Shown here piece after piece: positions 36,826-48,854 of a stretch of 64,000 bases of DNA; within the stretch, counting starts at the first letter, position 1; each line of letters opens with the position of its first letter. The position numbers and the translations under genes are program-made. The notes under the pieces are model-generated. The model was not told the DNA's origin and made no database searches. It was given only the letters and a program-made list of their open reading frames with translations. The DNA is from Lichenostomus cassidix. Lineage: Eukaryota > Chordata > Aves > Passeriformes > Meliphagidae. The DNA lies in assembly GCA_008360975.2 (NCBI GenBank), contig CM039193.1, positions 4,020,501 to 4,084,500 on the forward strand. The letters are read 5' to 3'.

Positions 36826-36979
36826 CTCTGGCTGCCCAATCCCTGGAAGTGTTCAGGGCCAGGTTGGACAGGGCTTGGAGCAACCTGGGCTAGTGGAAGA
36901 TGTCCCTGCCCATGGCAGGGAGTAGAACGAGATGGTCTTTAATGTCCCTTCCAACCAAACTATTTTAGGATTCTATAAT
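36826..36979 (+). mobile_element. CR1 LINE 3' end, 5'-truncated
   Basis: The sequence runs through CCCTGGAAGTGTTCAGGGCC, GGTTGGACAGGGCTTGGAGC, AACCTGGGCTAGTGGAAG, TGTCCCTGCCCATGGCAGGG, TCCCTTCCAACCAAACTA and ends ATTCTATAAT. This is the well-known avian CR1 3' untranslated end with its short ATTCTRTG-like terminal repeat and no poly(A). It is a 150-base 5'-truncated, dead copy in plus orientation, opposite to the copy 2.6 kb upstream. Confidence 0.93.
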
Positions 36980-38194
36980 TTCCAGAGAGCACTTTTGGGG
37001 ACACAAATCACACAGACTGGGACCAGAGGCAGAGCTGGGGAGGAAGGGATGGTGTCAGGGTGGATGGATCCTTGCTCAGTCTCTCCTAAGCTTGGCAGCA
37101 TCTGATCTACATCAGCACCCAATTCCCATCGATCTCACCCCTAGCACTCCACATTTAGGGGGGAGAAGCAGAATGTATTTTCCCAAAGGCTGGAGTGGGT
37201 GAGGGACATCAGATGGTCTGAGCACCACCTGAAATGTCACAGTGGCAGCTGCTGTTTCCTTGGAAAGCTCACAGATTGGAGGCAGTGGCACCAGCCAGGC
37301 TGGAGGGGACCCCACATCCAAGGGGAGAGGGTCCAAGCATGGCTCCACCACCCCAGGCAGGCAGGTGCCCTGGCAGAGGAGCACAGGCAACAAGTACTTG
37401 CACTTTCACTTTTGCCTTGCATTCAGGCTGTTGGGAGAAGGACAAGTGGGCTTGAAAAAAAAATACAATGTGAGTTGTTTTTCTCCATTAATCAGTGCTT
37501 TTTTTCTTTTTTTTTTTCAGCTGCCTGGCTTCATTACATTTGTTTGTCTTTCCCTCTCCAACTGAGCAGTGGGATCTGATTTTCCTGAATTTGGCTGAAG
37601 AGACAAATTAAAGTCTTCTTTGTTTATAATCAAAGCAGGAGTGATTATTTGAACATTTTGAAGGAATCACATAGTATTTTAAGAGTCTGTAAAAAGACAA
37701 GAAAGGTGGTGGGAAGTCATCAGATGCTATTTTCTTTCAAACTGCATGGATGGTTTTAACAAAGTCAACCCATGACGTCTGTAGAGTTTCACCAAATGGC
37801 CTGGGAACTGATGGCAAATTTGTGAAAACATACTGGAAATGTTTTGTTGATATTCCTGCTGACATTAGGGGCAGATCCTGCATGTCACCACAAATATTTG
37901 GCAGTGGAGAAAACCAGAGATTTTGTTCAGCTCTGTTTGGAATCAGATAGCAAATTGATCTTGGAGACTCTCCCTGGAACTCTTCATATTTTTGGAAAAC
38001 AAAAGATTTTCAGAGGAAGCCCTGTTTTTATTATGCATGAGATTGTTATGGGAGGAGAAAAGGGAGTCTGTGACTTACACAAAAGAAGAGGGGAATTGGA
38101 GCTTTTGCTGGAATTGAACAGATTATTCCTGGCCTTCGCTTTGTGTACTTTTCCCCAGGAACATGGATTTTTATGTGAGAAAAGATTATTTCTG

Positions 38195-38224
38195 AATTAT
38201 TTATTATTTATTTATTTATTATTC
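38195..38224. repeat. (ATTT/ATT)n microsatellite
   Basis: About 30 bases of ATT and ATTT units. Confidence 0.85.
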
Positions 38225-41200
38225 AGTCTCCTGTGCCTCATACAATGGGAGATCAATTACCTGTGGGGTCACTGAATGGTCCTGATGGGAGGTGAGGGAA
38301 GGCAGTGTGCCCAGAGCACACCACAGTGCTGGGAAATGCTGCTGTGATGGGATAGAACTCATGGACAGCTAAGATGGGACACATGGACCTTTCTGGCAGT
38401 GCTCAGCCACCCTTGTCTGCCTTGCTCTGCTCTTGCTCCAAGTGGATGATGAGGCACAGAGCGTCCTGACTGGTCCTTTTGATCCACCATCTACATGACC
38501 TGGATGAAATCCCAGACCCAAAGAGTTTTTCCCTTAACTCCAGCCAGCATTTCACCCCCTCTTCCAGTAAGTGACTGCATCCTCTGCAGCAGCAAGGGCA
38601 GTTCCCCCACTCACCACAGCATTGTCATCTCCCCATCTTCTAGGCTTCTTCCTTGTTTTTTGGGAAGAGCCCAGGAGAGCACTGGGAGGAAATACCTCAG
38701 CAGTATTTCCAGAGTCTGACTTAGAGAAGCCCAGAAAGGCTGGGGCTCAGCAATGTGACCTGTGCTCCCCACAGACACCACACGTTTCTGTGTGAAAGAG
38801 CTCAACCCAGAAGTAGCAAAATTTTCCAGAGGTGACAAGGAAGGACCTTTTGGGGACCATGCTGTGTAGACTTGTAGGAGTTGTTGGGTTCCAGATGAAG
38901 CGAAGAAAAACTCTCCATGGGAAGCTTCTGACTTCATAGATTGCTCAAACACTGAGCATATTTAACACAGGGCTGGATGTGATAAACTAGATTCAAACAG
39001 CGACCCAAGGAAAAAAACAACAGGGGAATGTGGCAAGCAGTCAGTTTTGTGGTCTGAACCTCACAGGAAGGACATGTTTTCAGATCAGACCCTGGCTGAA
39101 ACAGCAAGGCTGAAGTAGAAGGAAAAGAAGAAGAGGCTGTTTCTTCTACTTGCAATGCAGTAGAAGTTGCAATGCCAATCTGAGTTGTTTCAAGACTTAC
39201 ACTTTAGCTGTCAGAAAAAAGCCCAGCCTCAAGGAAAGGCTGATCTACTGAATTCAAACCAGCTCCATGTCCCCAGATATGGTCCTACCATGCATCTGGC
39301 CACTAGTCCTGCCTAGAGCAGGACTGTGTATTCGTGATGCCCAGATTCTGCTGTCTTACTCTGATTTCTTTCTGATTTATGGGGACAGGTCATGAGGCAG
39401 ATGTGACAGAACTCACCCTGCCATGAAAAAAGAGCAGTCATGCTCAGGGGAAAGCTCAGCTTCAGCATCATCACCCTGTCTTCAGCATGGTGCTCAAATG
39501 AGTGAGGGCTGACTGGAATCCAGTAGAGACCAGAAATAGGGCTGAGAGATGAGGTCAGGAGAGAACTGGGACTGGTCAGGGGGAACAGGAGACATCAAAC
39601 ATGTAAAATGCTCTTGCAGAGGGGCAGGGAATAAACTATTCTTCCTGTCCATGGGGGATATGAGAAAAAGTTGTAGGCTGACATCTGAGTAAGAGAGCTG
39701 AAAAACTTTCTAAGTATAAAAATAACTCATAGCAGAAAAGGCAACAAACCCTTTATGGGCACTGGAATAATCTATTAGTAAAATTAAAGTTGTTGTTTAC
39801 TTCCAGAAAGAAGTATCGGAAAGTAGTTTTTTTTAAAAGTCTGTTTCATAACTTGCAACAAATCTCCCTCAAGTAAACATCCTTTCCAATTTTCATATAT
39901 CTGCTGCGTCTTCTACCTCTCCTCCCAGGCAGTGATGAATGTAACAAAGTAGTGAGTGGGAAGAAACACAGACAAATATTTTATAAGTAATGTATTACAT
40001 ATATTGGGTACAGATAGAAATAGCATTGTGCTCACTCTGTTTTCATTCTCACCAGCACAAATCAGGAGCAAATCCAGTCACCAAACTCTTTCTACAAGTA
40101 AAACCGGAGAAAGTGAGTTGTGAATGAATGTGTCGCAAAGAGTTGAATGTGAATTTTTTGGTAAGCCAACATCTTTGTTTTATTATCTAGTCATGCTTCT
40201 GTGCAAGAGGGCTAAGTCCAGTCATTATATGCATTTTTCTCAAAAGCCAACCCTGTTATGGGATATACTGGAGACAGTGTGGGTGGAGCACAACAGTATT
40301 AAAAAATAAAGCACTGTCTCCTTTTTTGTTTTCCTGTATAAGAACAAATCATTTATTCCCTGCTGGATTTCATGAGTGTGTTATTTACCACTGTTTACTG
40401 TAACTAGCTTCCTATTATTACAAAAGTTGGCAGGGTGAGCATGGGTCTGTAGCTTGCCCAGTTGCATTCCAATTCCTTTCTGCCAAAAATTAAAAAATGG
40501 GTTTTCCATGCACCTATCACATGTAGGAATATTTTCAGCCACATTTCTCAGTCCTACAAATGCCAGCCTCAGTGTCAGAGTGGTCAGGAATCTGCCTGAC
40601 CCCCTCTCCCCACCAAACCAGCCTCTGATGGGCATCCCATAGCACACAGAGGAGTGGGGCCATCCCAGGGCTGCAGTGGCACAGACCCAGCCTGATTTCA
40701 ACCTGGTTGGTTTGACTGCCACACACGACAGCACTTAACTCAGCCTGAGATCATTTGTCCCAAGGAGGAGGTAACCAGATATTCCTGAGCAACACTTCAT
40801 CACTCCTGCATAAAGACATTTACGGGGTGCTGTGCCAGGTGGGTTTGTCCAGCCTTCCCCCGGGAAGCATCACCAAACCCTTCCCAGGAGGAAAGTGGCT
40901 GAGAACTGGGGAAAGCACCACACAGCCTGTGCCTTGGCTTCCCCAGGTGTGCAGGGACAGGGGATGTGCCTGACACAGTGTGCTCAAGTATGGCCATGCA
41001 GGAAAATGAGAAAGAAGGAGTAGATTTGGGGCAATGGCCCCAGAAGAACAGCTTTATCCCAGGGGCAACCCCACACTGGGCACTGGTGCTCCTGCAAGCC
41101 CCACTGGAGCAACATGACCAGGCTGCAGAAAGGGTCTGGGTGGTTTGGGTGATCCCTCTGTGGAGGATTTAGCTGAGCTGCCTGTGTTTGCACTGCAGAA

Positions 41201-41822
41201 CCTGCTCTGGGTTTCTGTTTTATGTCTCCAAGAGCCCTGTGCCCTTTGTAAATAGAGGGGCTGAGGCACAGGAAGAGCTGGTGTGCTTGTGAGAGCACCA
41301 GCCCAATAAATGGATATATATTTAACTTTCTGCTTGGTGTTATTTTCTTTCTGCTTGGGCAAACAATACCCTGACTGCTTCCTAGTCCTAATCAAACTGC
41401 AGGGTACTAATAAAACAAATCCAAACTAATAAAGCACATTTCGTCAGTATTAATCCTCTTAAAGTTATCAGGTTTTCACATCCCTAGATAGGAGTAGTAC
41501 TGTCTGACATAAAGTTGAGAGATAAAAGTAGGATAAAAGAGCTATTACCATACAACAGCATTAAGTCAAAAATATAATTGCAAAGGCTGAACTTGATTAT
41601 TATTTAAAACATGTGTTGGGTGGAGGCACCAGCCGGCAGGAAGCATCTGATGCTGATGAACCCACACAACCTCAGCATGACTGACTTTTGAGTATGAATG
41701 TAAAAGATTTATTAATTTCATTTTTTAAGATGTTCTATTTGTTTTGAAAACATTTGGGGTTGCAAAACACATGAATCCTGTAACTATTTCCATAAAGCCT
41801 GGAAGAGTGGAACAACATTAGA

Positions 41823-41846
41823 GGGGATGGGGGTGGGGAACATGGG
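41823..41846 (+). other. G-quadruplex motif
   Basis: G4-AT-G5-T-G4-AACAT-G3: four G-runs with loops of 2, 1 and 5 bases. This is the best quadruplex motif on the plus strand. A T10-type run follows shortly downstream. Confidence 0.65.
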
Positions 41847-42369
41847 TATATTTTTTTTTTCTGGGAAGAATTTCCATTAAAATTAAATCTGGTTTAATTA
41901 TAGCTCCTCAGCAGTGAGTATGTGATTTCTGATTATGTCCCTGGTGGATGCTCAGGTTGGTACTGCTGTGGTTGGATTGAGATCTGCTCCATTTCATTAC
42001 TTTTTCCTTGAAGAGAAACCTCACTGGTATTCGTGGAAACCATGTGTCAGTTTGTGCAGCGTGTCATTATGTATTATCATATCATACAATTTAAAAAACA
42101 TTGCATTGTTGCTTCTGGTTGGATTCTCTTTATGTGGAATACAGATGGCATTATTCTAGGTAATTCTCTTTCTTAATTCCAGCCCTCAAGCCAATCAAAC
42201 AAAGACAAAATTGTAGATGGATACAAACTAATTTCTTGGTATATATCCAAAACCCACAGATAATTAGGGATGGGAGAAGCTCAAAAGCTCTGTAGATTTG
42301 GTTTGGACACACACTCAAGCTCGACTCTTGTGCAAAGCTGTAGGGGAACCTCCATAATTAAGGCTGTGC

Positions 42370-42411
42370 TCCATTACACTGGTGTAAACAAAGCCAGTGG
42401 TTACACCAGGG
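42370..42411. repeat. Ancient palindromic repeat (GGTGTAA type)
   Basis: CTGGTGTAA (42379-42387) and TTACACCAG (42401-42409) are perfect 9-base inverted arms 13 bases apart, preceded by CTCCATTACA. The CTCCATTACACTGGTGTAAA motif recurs in bird and reptile DNA as part of an old palindromic repeat, as I recall. The rest of the element has decayed beyond recognition. Confidence 0.5.
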
Positions 42412-45400
42412 AAAGAGAGAACTCAGAAATTGACCTTCTGGCTGAAGATCTCAGGAGAAAAGATTTTTTTTGGTGAGATTTCTATTACTTCCTGTTTCTG
42501 GTCAGGTTCAGGTCAAGAGCAGCTTTCTCACAGTGCTGGAGCACTGGTGTTCCCATCCCCGACGGGCCAGGAGGCACTGGGGAGCATGGAAATACAGCTG
42601 AGACAGCCTTTCACAGTGCAGGAAAGCACTGCCTTGGGCTGGGTCAAAGCCACGGCCAGAGGTCAATTTTTATTTTGTCTGAACTTGTTCCTCTGCCCAA
42701 AATGGCAGCATGGAAATAACAATGTGAGAGATGAGACTCGGTGATGGGACTGAGCCACCTCTCCTGCATGGCATGACTTGGAGATCAGAAACATCTCTCT
42801 TTTGTAAATGGCAGGAATGAAGTTTCTGTCCTGTTTTTAAGCAGAGTTTGTCCCCAGTTCTGCTTTGGATAGTAAATGCAGGTTTTTTGTGACCCATGGC
42901 TGCTGCTTGCCCACACCTCCACCAAATGCTGTCACAGCAGGACTGAATTCAACAGAGGAAACATAAGCATGAAAGTGCCTGCAATTCTGTGCACCCCAGG
43001 CTCAACACTCAGCCAAAGACAACCTCAAGGAAAGGCTCTCTCTGTTCTGCAACTAAATTGGAGGGAAATGTGCCAGGTTGGGGAAGAAAAATACACACAA
43101 CATCAAATTTAAGTTGCCAGCTACACCCTGTTGTGTTGTACTACTTATCCACAGCTCTGAGCAGTGATTCCAATGTGAAAGCACCAGAGTAGCTTTACTA
43201 ATAACCTGCTCTCCCCTTGCTTTGGAGATAAGGCTCATCCAGCAGATGACAAAGGCTACAGCCACTGTTCAGGGACACAGAGAACCCCTGCAAAAGCAGG
43301 GGACACAAACAGCAGATGTGCAAAAGAGCTTTAGCAGGAGGCCCAGCTCTTTCCAAATGTCTGCTTTAGATAGCAGCATTCCCCATGTTCCCACCTCCTT
43401 CCAGAGGTATTGTCACTACTGCTGCTGCACAATGCAATAAAGAGCAAAACCAGCTGAAACTCTGTGTATTAACAGGCAAACTTTACTGCTTGCAAGGTGA
43501 GAATACAGGATGAGTGAGGTTTTTATATGCCATCAGCTGCTCTGCTCAGACTCACAGTCGGGATCACTTGGCAAAGATGGGTTTTCTGTTGAGCATTGCA
43601 GGAGCCTGGAGAAATAGTGTTAGAAAGGGGTACTTTCATCTAAGGAAATAGCCTAAACCACTGATGAGCAGCCTGTGTGAATCTCCCTTATGTCTGAGTA
43701 AGAGGCAGCATCAGACCCTGACACTGATGTGGTAGTTGCCCTAGAAAAGAGAAACAAAAAAACCCCAAACAAAACAGCATTTTAAAACAAAGACAGCTGG
43801 ATTGACAGCGACCTACACAGGCGGCTGTGGCCAGCAGTGACACTGATTGAGACAGACTTCTCTAAACTGGTGACAGACTCTGAATGCCAGATCCCACGAT
43901 CAGTCCTAAATGACACAACATACAGCTTTATGTAGCTGTTGTGCTTAGGAAACTTGCTGTTATGGTAGGAATGTATGAGTGTTTTAGCTGCATTATTGGC
44001 CTCCAAACACTTTTCCTTCTTGATCCCTCGGACAAGGATTTAGTGAAAGGATATCTAATTTTAAATGGGAAACATCTTCACTAAACTTTCCAGGGAAAAT
44101 CGTGAACAAGGAGCTCCAACAGCTGGGGAAAGGCAGTGTCCCTCTCCAGTGGCTGCCTTTGAAAGGTTTCACAGTCCCCTGTTTACTGTGTTCATTCAGC
44201 TTTCTTTTTTTTCATGTTTATTAGACAAATCTTATGTGTTTTTCTTACCAGTTCTCAACAGAAGAGCAAAACCAAGGCCTCTGTGCTATTGAATTTACTG
44301 CCACACAAGTGGTAATGAGGACACTACCAGTGCCTTCTGCTGGCTGGAAAATCTGAGCCCCAGACTTCATAGAAGCTTGAGGAACACTGGGACAATGGAA
44401 GTCCAAGACTTTGGGACCATTTCTAAACTTTTAGTTTCTAGTAGATATTACTCCTGCAACAACCTCCTCTTCAGTTTTTCCATGGATTCACAAATTTTTA
44501 CTGACATCCAGGCCATAATGTTTCTCTACCTACTCAGACAAAGGCCAAAGATTCATTCTGGATTCATTATGAATTCATATGTAGACTATCAGCTGATCCA
44601 AAGGGAGGTAATTGACAGAGTACATATAATTATTCACCCTTCTATTTGCAAGGTCTCTGGATCAACAAAGAAACCTCCATTACAAGCTCTACTTGGATCA
44701 TGCAATTTACTGGGGCAATTTCAGATTATATACAGACAAGAACAAGCCTATGTCTACATTGATTTCTAACAGGGAAAAATCACATCTGACACTTCCATGA
44801 GCAGCCTGGGATGTGTCTGAGGACATGCTGAGGCTCACATGGCAGCATGTCCACTTGCCATGGTCTCTGCCTGTAACTCCAGCAGATGGTCCTAGCATGC
44901 AGAGCAATTTCAGTAATAGATACAACTTTCTTATGCCTTTGTCAATCTCAGCCTTCAACCAGAGGCTGATGATACCACTGAGGAAACCTTGGCAGATTTC
45001 CTCAGTAAAAAAACCCAGCAAAATTCTCACCAACAGCATCCTCTATAACATCTCCTGCAGACTCAGTTCCCAACATTTGACCCAGCTGCAGATCCAAAGG
45101 GATCCTGGGATCCTGGATAGTCCTAAGCCTCTCAAAACCACAGTGCTCCTTGGAAAGGTGACTTGAATTTGCTTGGAAGCAATGGATTATTATCATAAAC
45201 TCTCCTGCCTGCTTCATTTACTGGAAGCAGGCCACCCAGATGCTTCCTTATCTAAAGGAATTCTCAAATTTCACTCCATCCACCCATTTACCCCTCCCAC
45301 GTCTATTTTTTTTGTCCCAGAAACCCCATTCCAACCACTTGGGTCTGCTGCAGGATCTGCTTCAGTTTGCACCAGCACAGCTCAGCCCTCTCAGTATGGT

Positions 45401-48400
45401 GCAGACATGATGCTCCATAATGGGCAAAAGGATGAGCATCATGCAAATGCATGAGTGATATTGTCAGCACTTCTAGGAAGTTGCACACACAGATCTACTT
45501 AGTTAATAATGAGACGTGAACACATTCTGTGCACCTCACTGAGCACACATTTAAGCATATGGCTGCTGAGATAGAATATATCCTGCCAGCCTTTTTTCTT
45601 AATTAAAGTTATGCAAGTTATGAAATACTTTCCTTTATAATAAGCTCTTATTCCTGTGGAGAAATTTCTATTTGTTTTTATCTCATTTGAGCTTCAAGGT
45701 TAATCTTAGTTTAAGAATCTCGCTCGCTGTGACAGCAACCTCATGGTGCTGCAGCCTGATCCATGTGTGGGTGGGTGTGCATCCTTTTGTTCCACGCTGA
45801 GGCTGGAATTGTTGCTTTCCAATTGTACTCCCTGCACTGGTTTGCCCTACAGGCATGAGAAATAGGTGTAGGTGACTGGGAAAATGGTACATGAAGGATA
45901 TTTGACAGATCCAGTTGAGGGGTCTTAAAAAAACCCCCAAAGGGGCAGATGCAAAATTTGTGTTTTGTTTTGCAAGACGAGGCAAATGTGAGATATTTCA
46001 CTTTCTGATCTACTCTGAATGGGAATTTAATTTTGGAATCCTTGATATCTATTTACTTATTTTATTATATGAGTGCAGCAAGCGATAATTTATTCCAGCA
46101 TGAAAAGAGACGTTAATAAAGGAGAAAGAATAAAGAGCAAGACATTTAGAACAAATTAATATACATGAAATAAAACAGTAAAAATCTCTGCTTTATCCAC
46201 AAATAAACTTTTTATGCCCTATATACTTTATGATGAATCTCATATCACACTGTACATACATGCTGGACAAATATAGTAGCAATACTGAAGTAATTGTTCA
46301 CAGTTAAAATGAATATCTGAATTATTTACACAAGTCCATCTTCCCTCAAACCTTTGGGTCTACATTAATTTAGGATAATGGCTCAGCTCTTTGCTCTAGT
46401 TCATCAGTATTGTATTTTTGTAACCAGCAAAAGCTGTTATCTTTTCTCTCTTTTTTTTTTAAAGGTATTTAATGAGTAATATTTTCCAGAAAGTTAAAAT
46501 GCCACCTTTAAATGCTGCCACTCATGGCCACCACTTTTGTTTCTCTGTTCTTTGAAATACTATGGTATTTCTTACTCCATATCTGCTCTCAAATTCTTCC
46601 TTGTTTTCCATGCATACTTCTCCTGACTCCCATCTCAGCCTCAGTGTTAGCTTTTCCTTTTCTGACTGTAATCCTTTGACTCTCTCTCATGACAATCCCT
46701 CACCTACACAATTTTGCTTAACTCTCTCCTCATTTATTCCATTAGATCTTACATGTTTAGCCACAAGGTCCTTCCCATATGTTTCAATTCCATGCTAAAA
46801 TCATATTCATGTCATGTGGGTGGGAAAAGAAGTCCTGACGAGTTGTATGATGTTGTGAATGTTTTGTCTTGAAAATATCTCCTCTCATGTAATAGGCTCA
46901 ATCACAAACCCGTTGAAATTCTTGTCAAATTCCTCTAAACTTCCATGTGTGCACAGGTGGACCACACTTAACACTTTTTTCTCTGCTTGTGACATAGAAG
47001 GATACAAGGGACTTGAATACCTTGAAATATTGAGTAAAAACCATCTTAAAACTGCACTGATAGCTATTAAGAATTTTTCTAAAAGAAAACAACATTTGGG
47101 GGCCAAAATGTGAGCTCCTTGTTGCACACAGAAATGGCTCTCTGCCTCTATAGGGAGGGTGTGATTCAGTGCATCCACTGTGTAACCCCATTTAACCATC
47201 AGAAATGTTGCCAAGAACTAAAAGATAAAATATAGATCTATGTTCATTTTTTCCCCCAGTTGATCTTTTGTGTTTGATCATAAATGCACATTGTGAAAAG
47301 ATGTCTTATACCTCCAAGCTAAACACTGTTTGCTCCTCATTAGTGATTTATAAATGATATTTTCTCCCTGGTGACATATCTTTTGATATGATTCTCTAAT
47401 AATAACATCCACCAATATTAAAATAAGAACATCCCCATGTATTGTGTTCACCTTCAACCACATTTCCTCACTAAAATTAAATTTTAGCACACCAACTGAT
47501 ATTGTATGCATATATTTGTCTACCATCATTATAAATCTCCTAAGGGTCTCTATAAAATGATAGTTTTGCCTCTTTGCAGTAATTCTACCTAATGCTCCAA
47601 AGCAAGAAACTAATTACATGCTGACTTTTCACTAACTTTGATCTTTCCAAACCCACACTCTGAAGTTTCTATAGGTAATCATATAATTACAAGACATTAA
47701 GTAGGATGAAATTAGGCATCAACTTTTTTTCCCCTCTAAATAGCATTAACTCTTGTTGCAAATAAACATCTAATTTAAAAAGATTAATAATTCAGTAGCT
47801 TGTGATTTATGTAAGTTTTTGTATGTAGGATTTCAAAATAAAATCTTAGCATGTGCAGTAATATTTGCAACAAATGTCTTATTCTGAAAGAAAGAGTTTC
47901 AGTGGAAGGGGCTATGCTAAGAATTCTTGAAAAATATGTTTAAGAAAGGCCAAGGATAAACGATAGTGGTGTTAGGAAATTACTGATTTTTCTCCAGGGA
48001 ATCTTTGAGTCTCTCGAAAAAATGACCTCATTTGTATTTTCCCAATGAATTGGTATGATATTTCCTGTAAGAAAAATTGAAAACAATTGTTGTTTTCAGC
48101 TGAACTCTACTGCTATAGAAAAAAAAATCTTGGATTTCCTCTTTGAAAAATATAAGTTTAGCTTGCTCCTATTTTCAAGCACAATCATAAGAATGATTTT
48201 TTAAAGAAAACAAATATCACAACCTTCTTAGACAACAGAGAAATAACTGTGCACTTCGATGTATTTTCGCTTCATACTTTCAACCTGCTATTTCAGCCGC
48301 GCAGTAAAACCATAATAAAATCTTCCCATTTGAAATACCATGGCCTTCTCCCTTCATTCACAACTGCCCTTCTTGCACTCAAATGAGGACACAAATCCAA

Positions 48401-48756
48401 ATTCCAACATACAGAGACAGCATGGCTGGGCCTCTCTTTGGGGTTCCCCTCACACTGGGCGTCCCACTGACCACCATGGGATCTGTCCCACCCCAGAGGA
48501 GGAGACGAGCAGCTGAACCAACTCACTTTGATGCCTTCATCATTTATATCCTCCTCCAAGGAAGAGACTGCTCAGCATGAGGAAGAGTGGCAAAACATAG
48601 CCCTGTGGGAAAACAGCTCCTGGAAGAGCATTCAGGTTAAAGGAGATCTCCAAGGCAGTGCCTGGGCAGTGTCTAGGCTGTGAGGATAGGAGGGATGTTC
48701 TATGGCAAACATGACATCCCAGTTCCTGGAGCGAGCAGTGGGGTTGGAGTTGGGTG
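42412..48756. other. Non-coding stretch, no gene recognised
   Basis: About 6.3 kb with no supported gene. ORFs up to 130 codons (44377-44769) lack known motifs. The stretch from about 45990 to 48250 is AT-rich and unremarkable, with one exact octamer near 45441-45448. Confidence 0.6.
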
Positions 48757-48854
48757 GGTGAGGTGATATTTCACCTGGTGAGGTGATGTTTCACCTGGTG
48801 AGGTGATGTTTCACATGGTGAGGTGATGTTTCACATGGTGAGATGATGTTTCAT
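48757..48854. repeat. Minisatellite, five units of exactly 20 bp
   Basis: The unit AGGTGATGTTTCACCTGGTG repeats from 48761 with period exactly 20: 48761, 48781, 48801, 48821 and 48841, the last partial. Variants are few: GATATT in the first unit, CACCT in the first two units, CACAT in the next two, and AGATGATG in the last. Within a unit AGGTGA and TCACCT are inverted around TGTT, so each consensus copy is also a small palindrome with CACCT (E-box/ZEB-like) cores. Low divergence suggests recent expansion, so copy number may vary among individuals. Confidence 0.95.

Larger units (their letters stand above)
36980..42369. other. Non-coding stretch, no gene recognised
   Basis: No gene supported. 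A strong acceptor-like site (long T/C tract then CAG) ends at 37520, but no exon can be assigned after it. An ATTT microsatellite (38195-38224) and a G-quadruplex motif (41823-41846) lie inside. ORFs up to 143 codons (37844-38275) resemble nothing known to me. Confidence 0.6.

Noticed and set aside
39875..39895. GTAAACATCC resembling part of a miR-30-type sequence
   Set aside because: Only a short partial match, and flanking sequence does not form the required hairpin.
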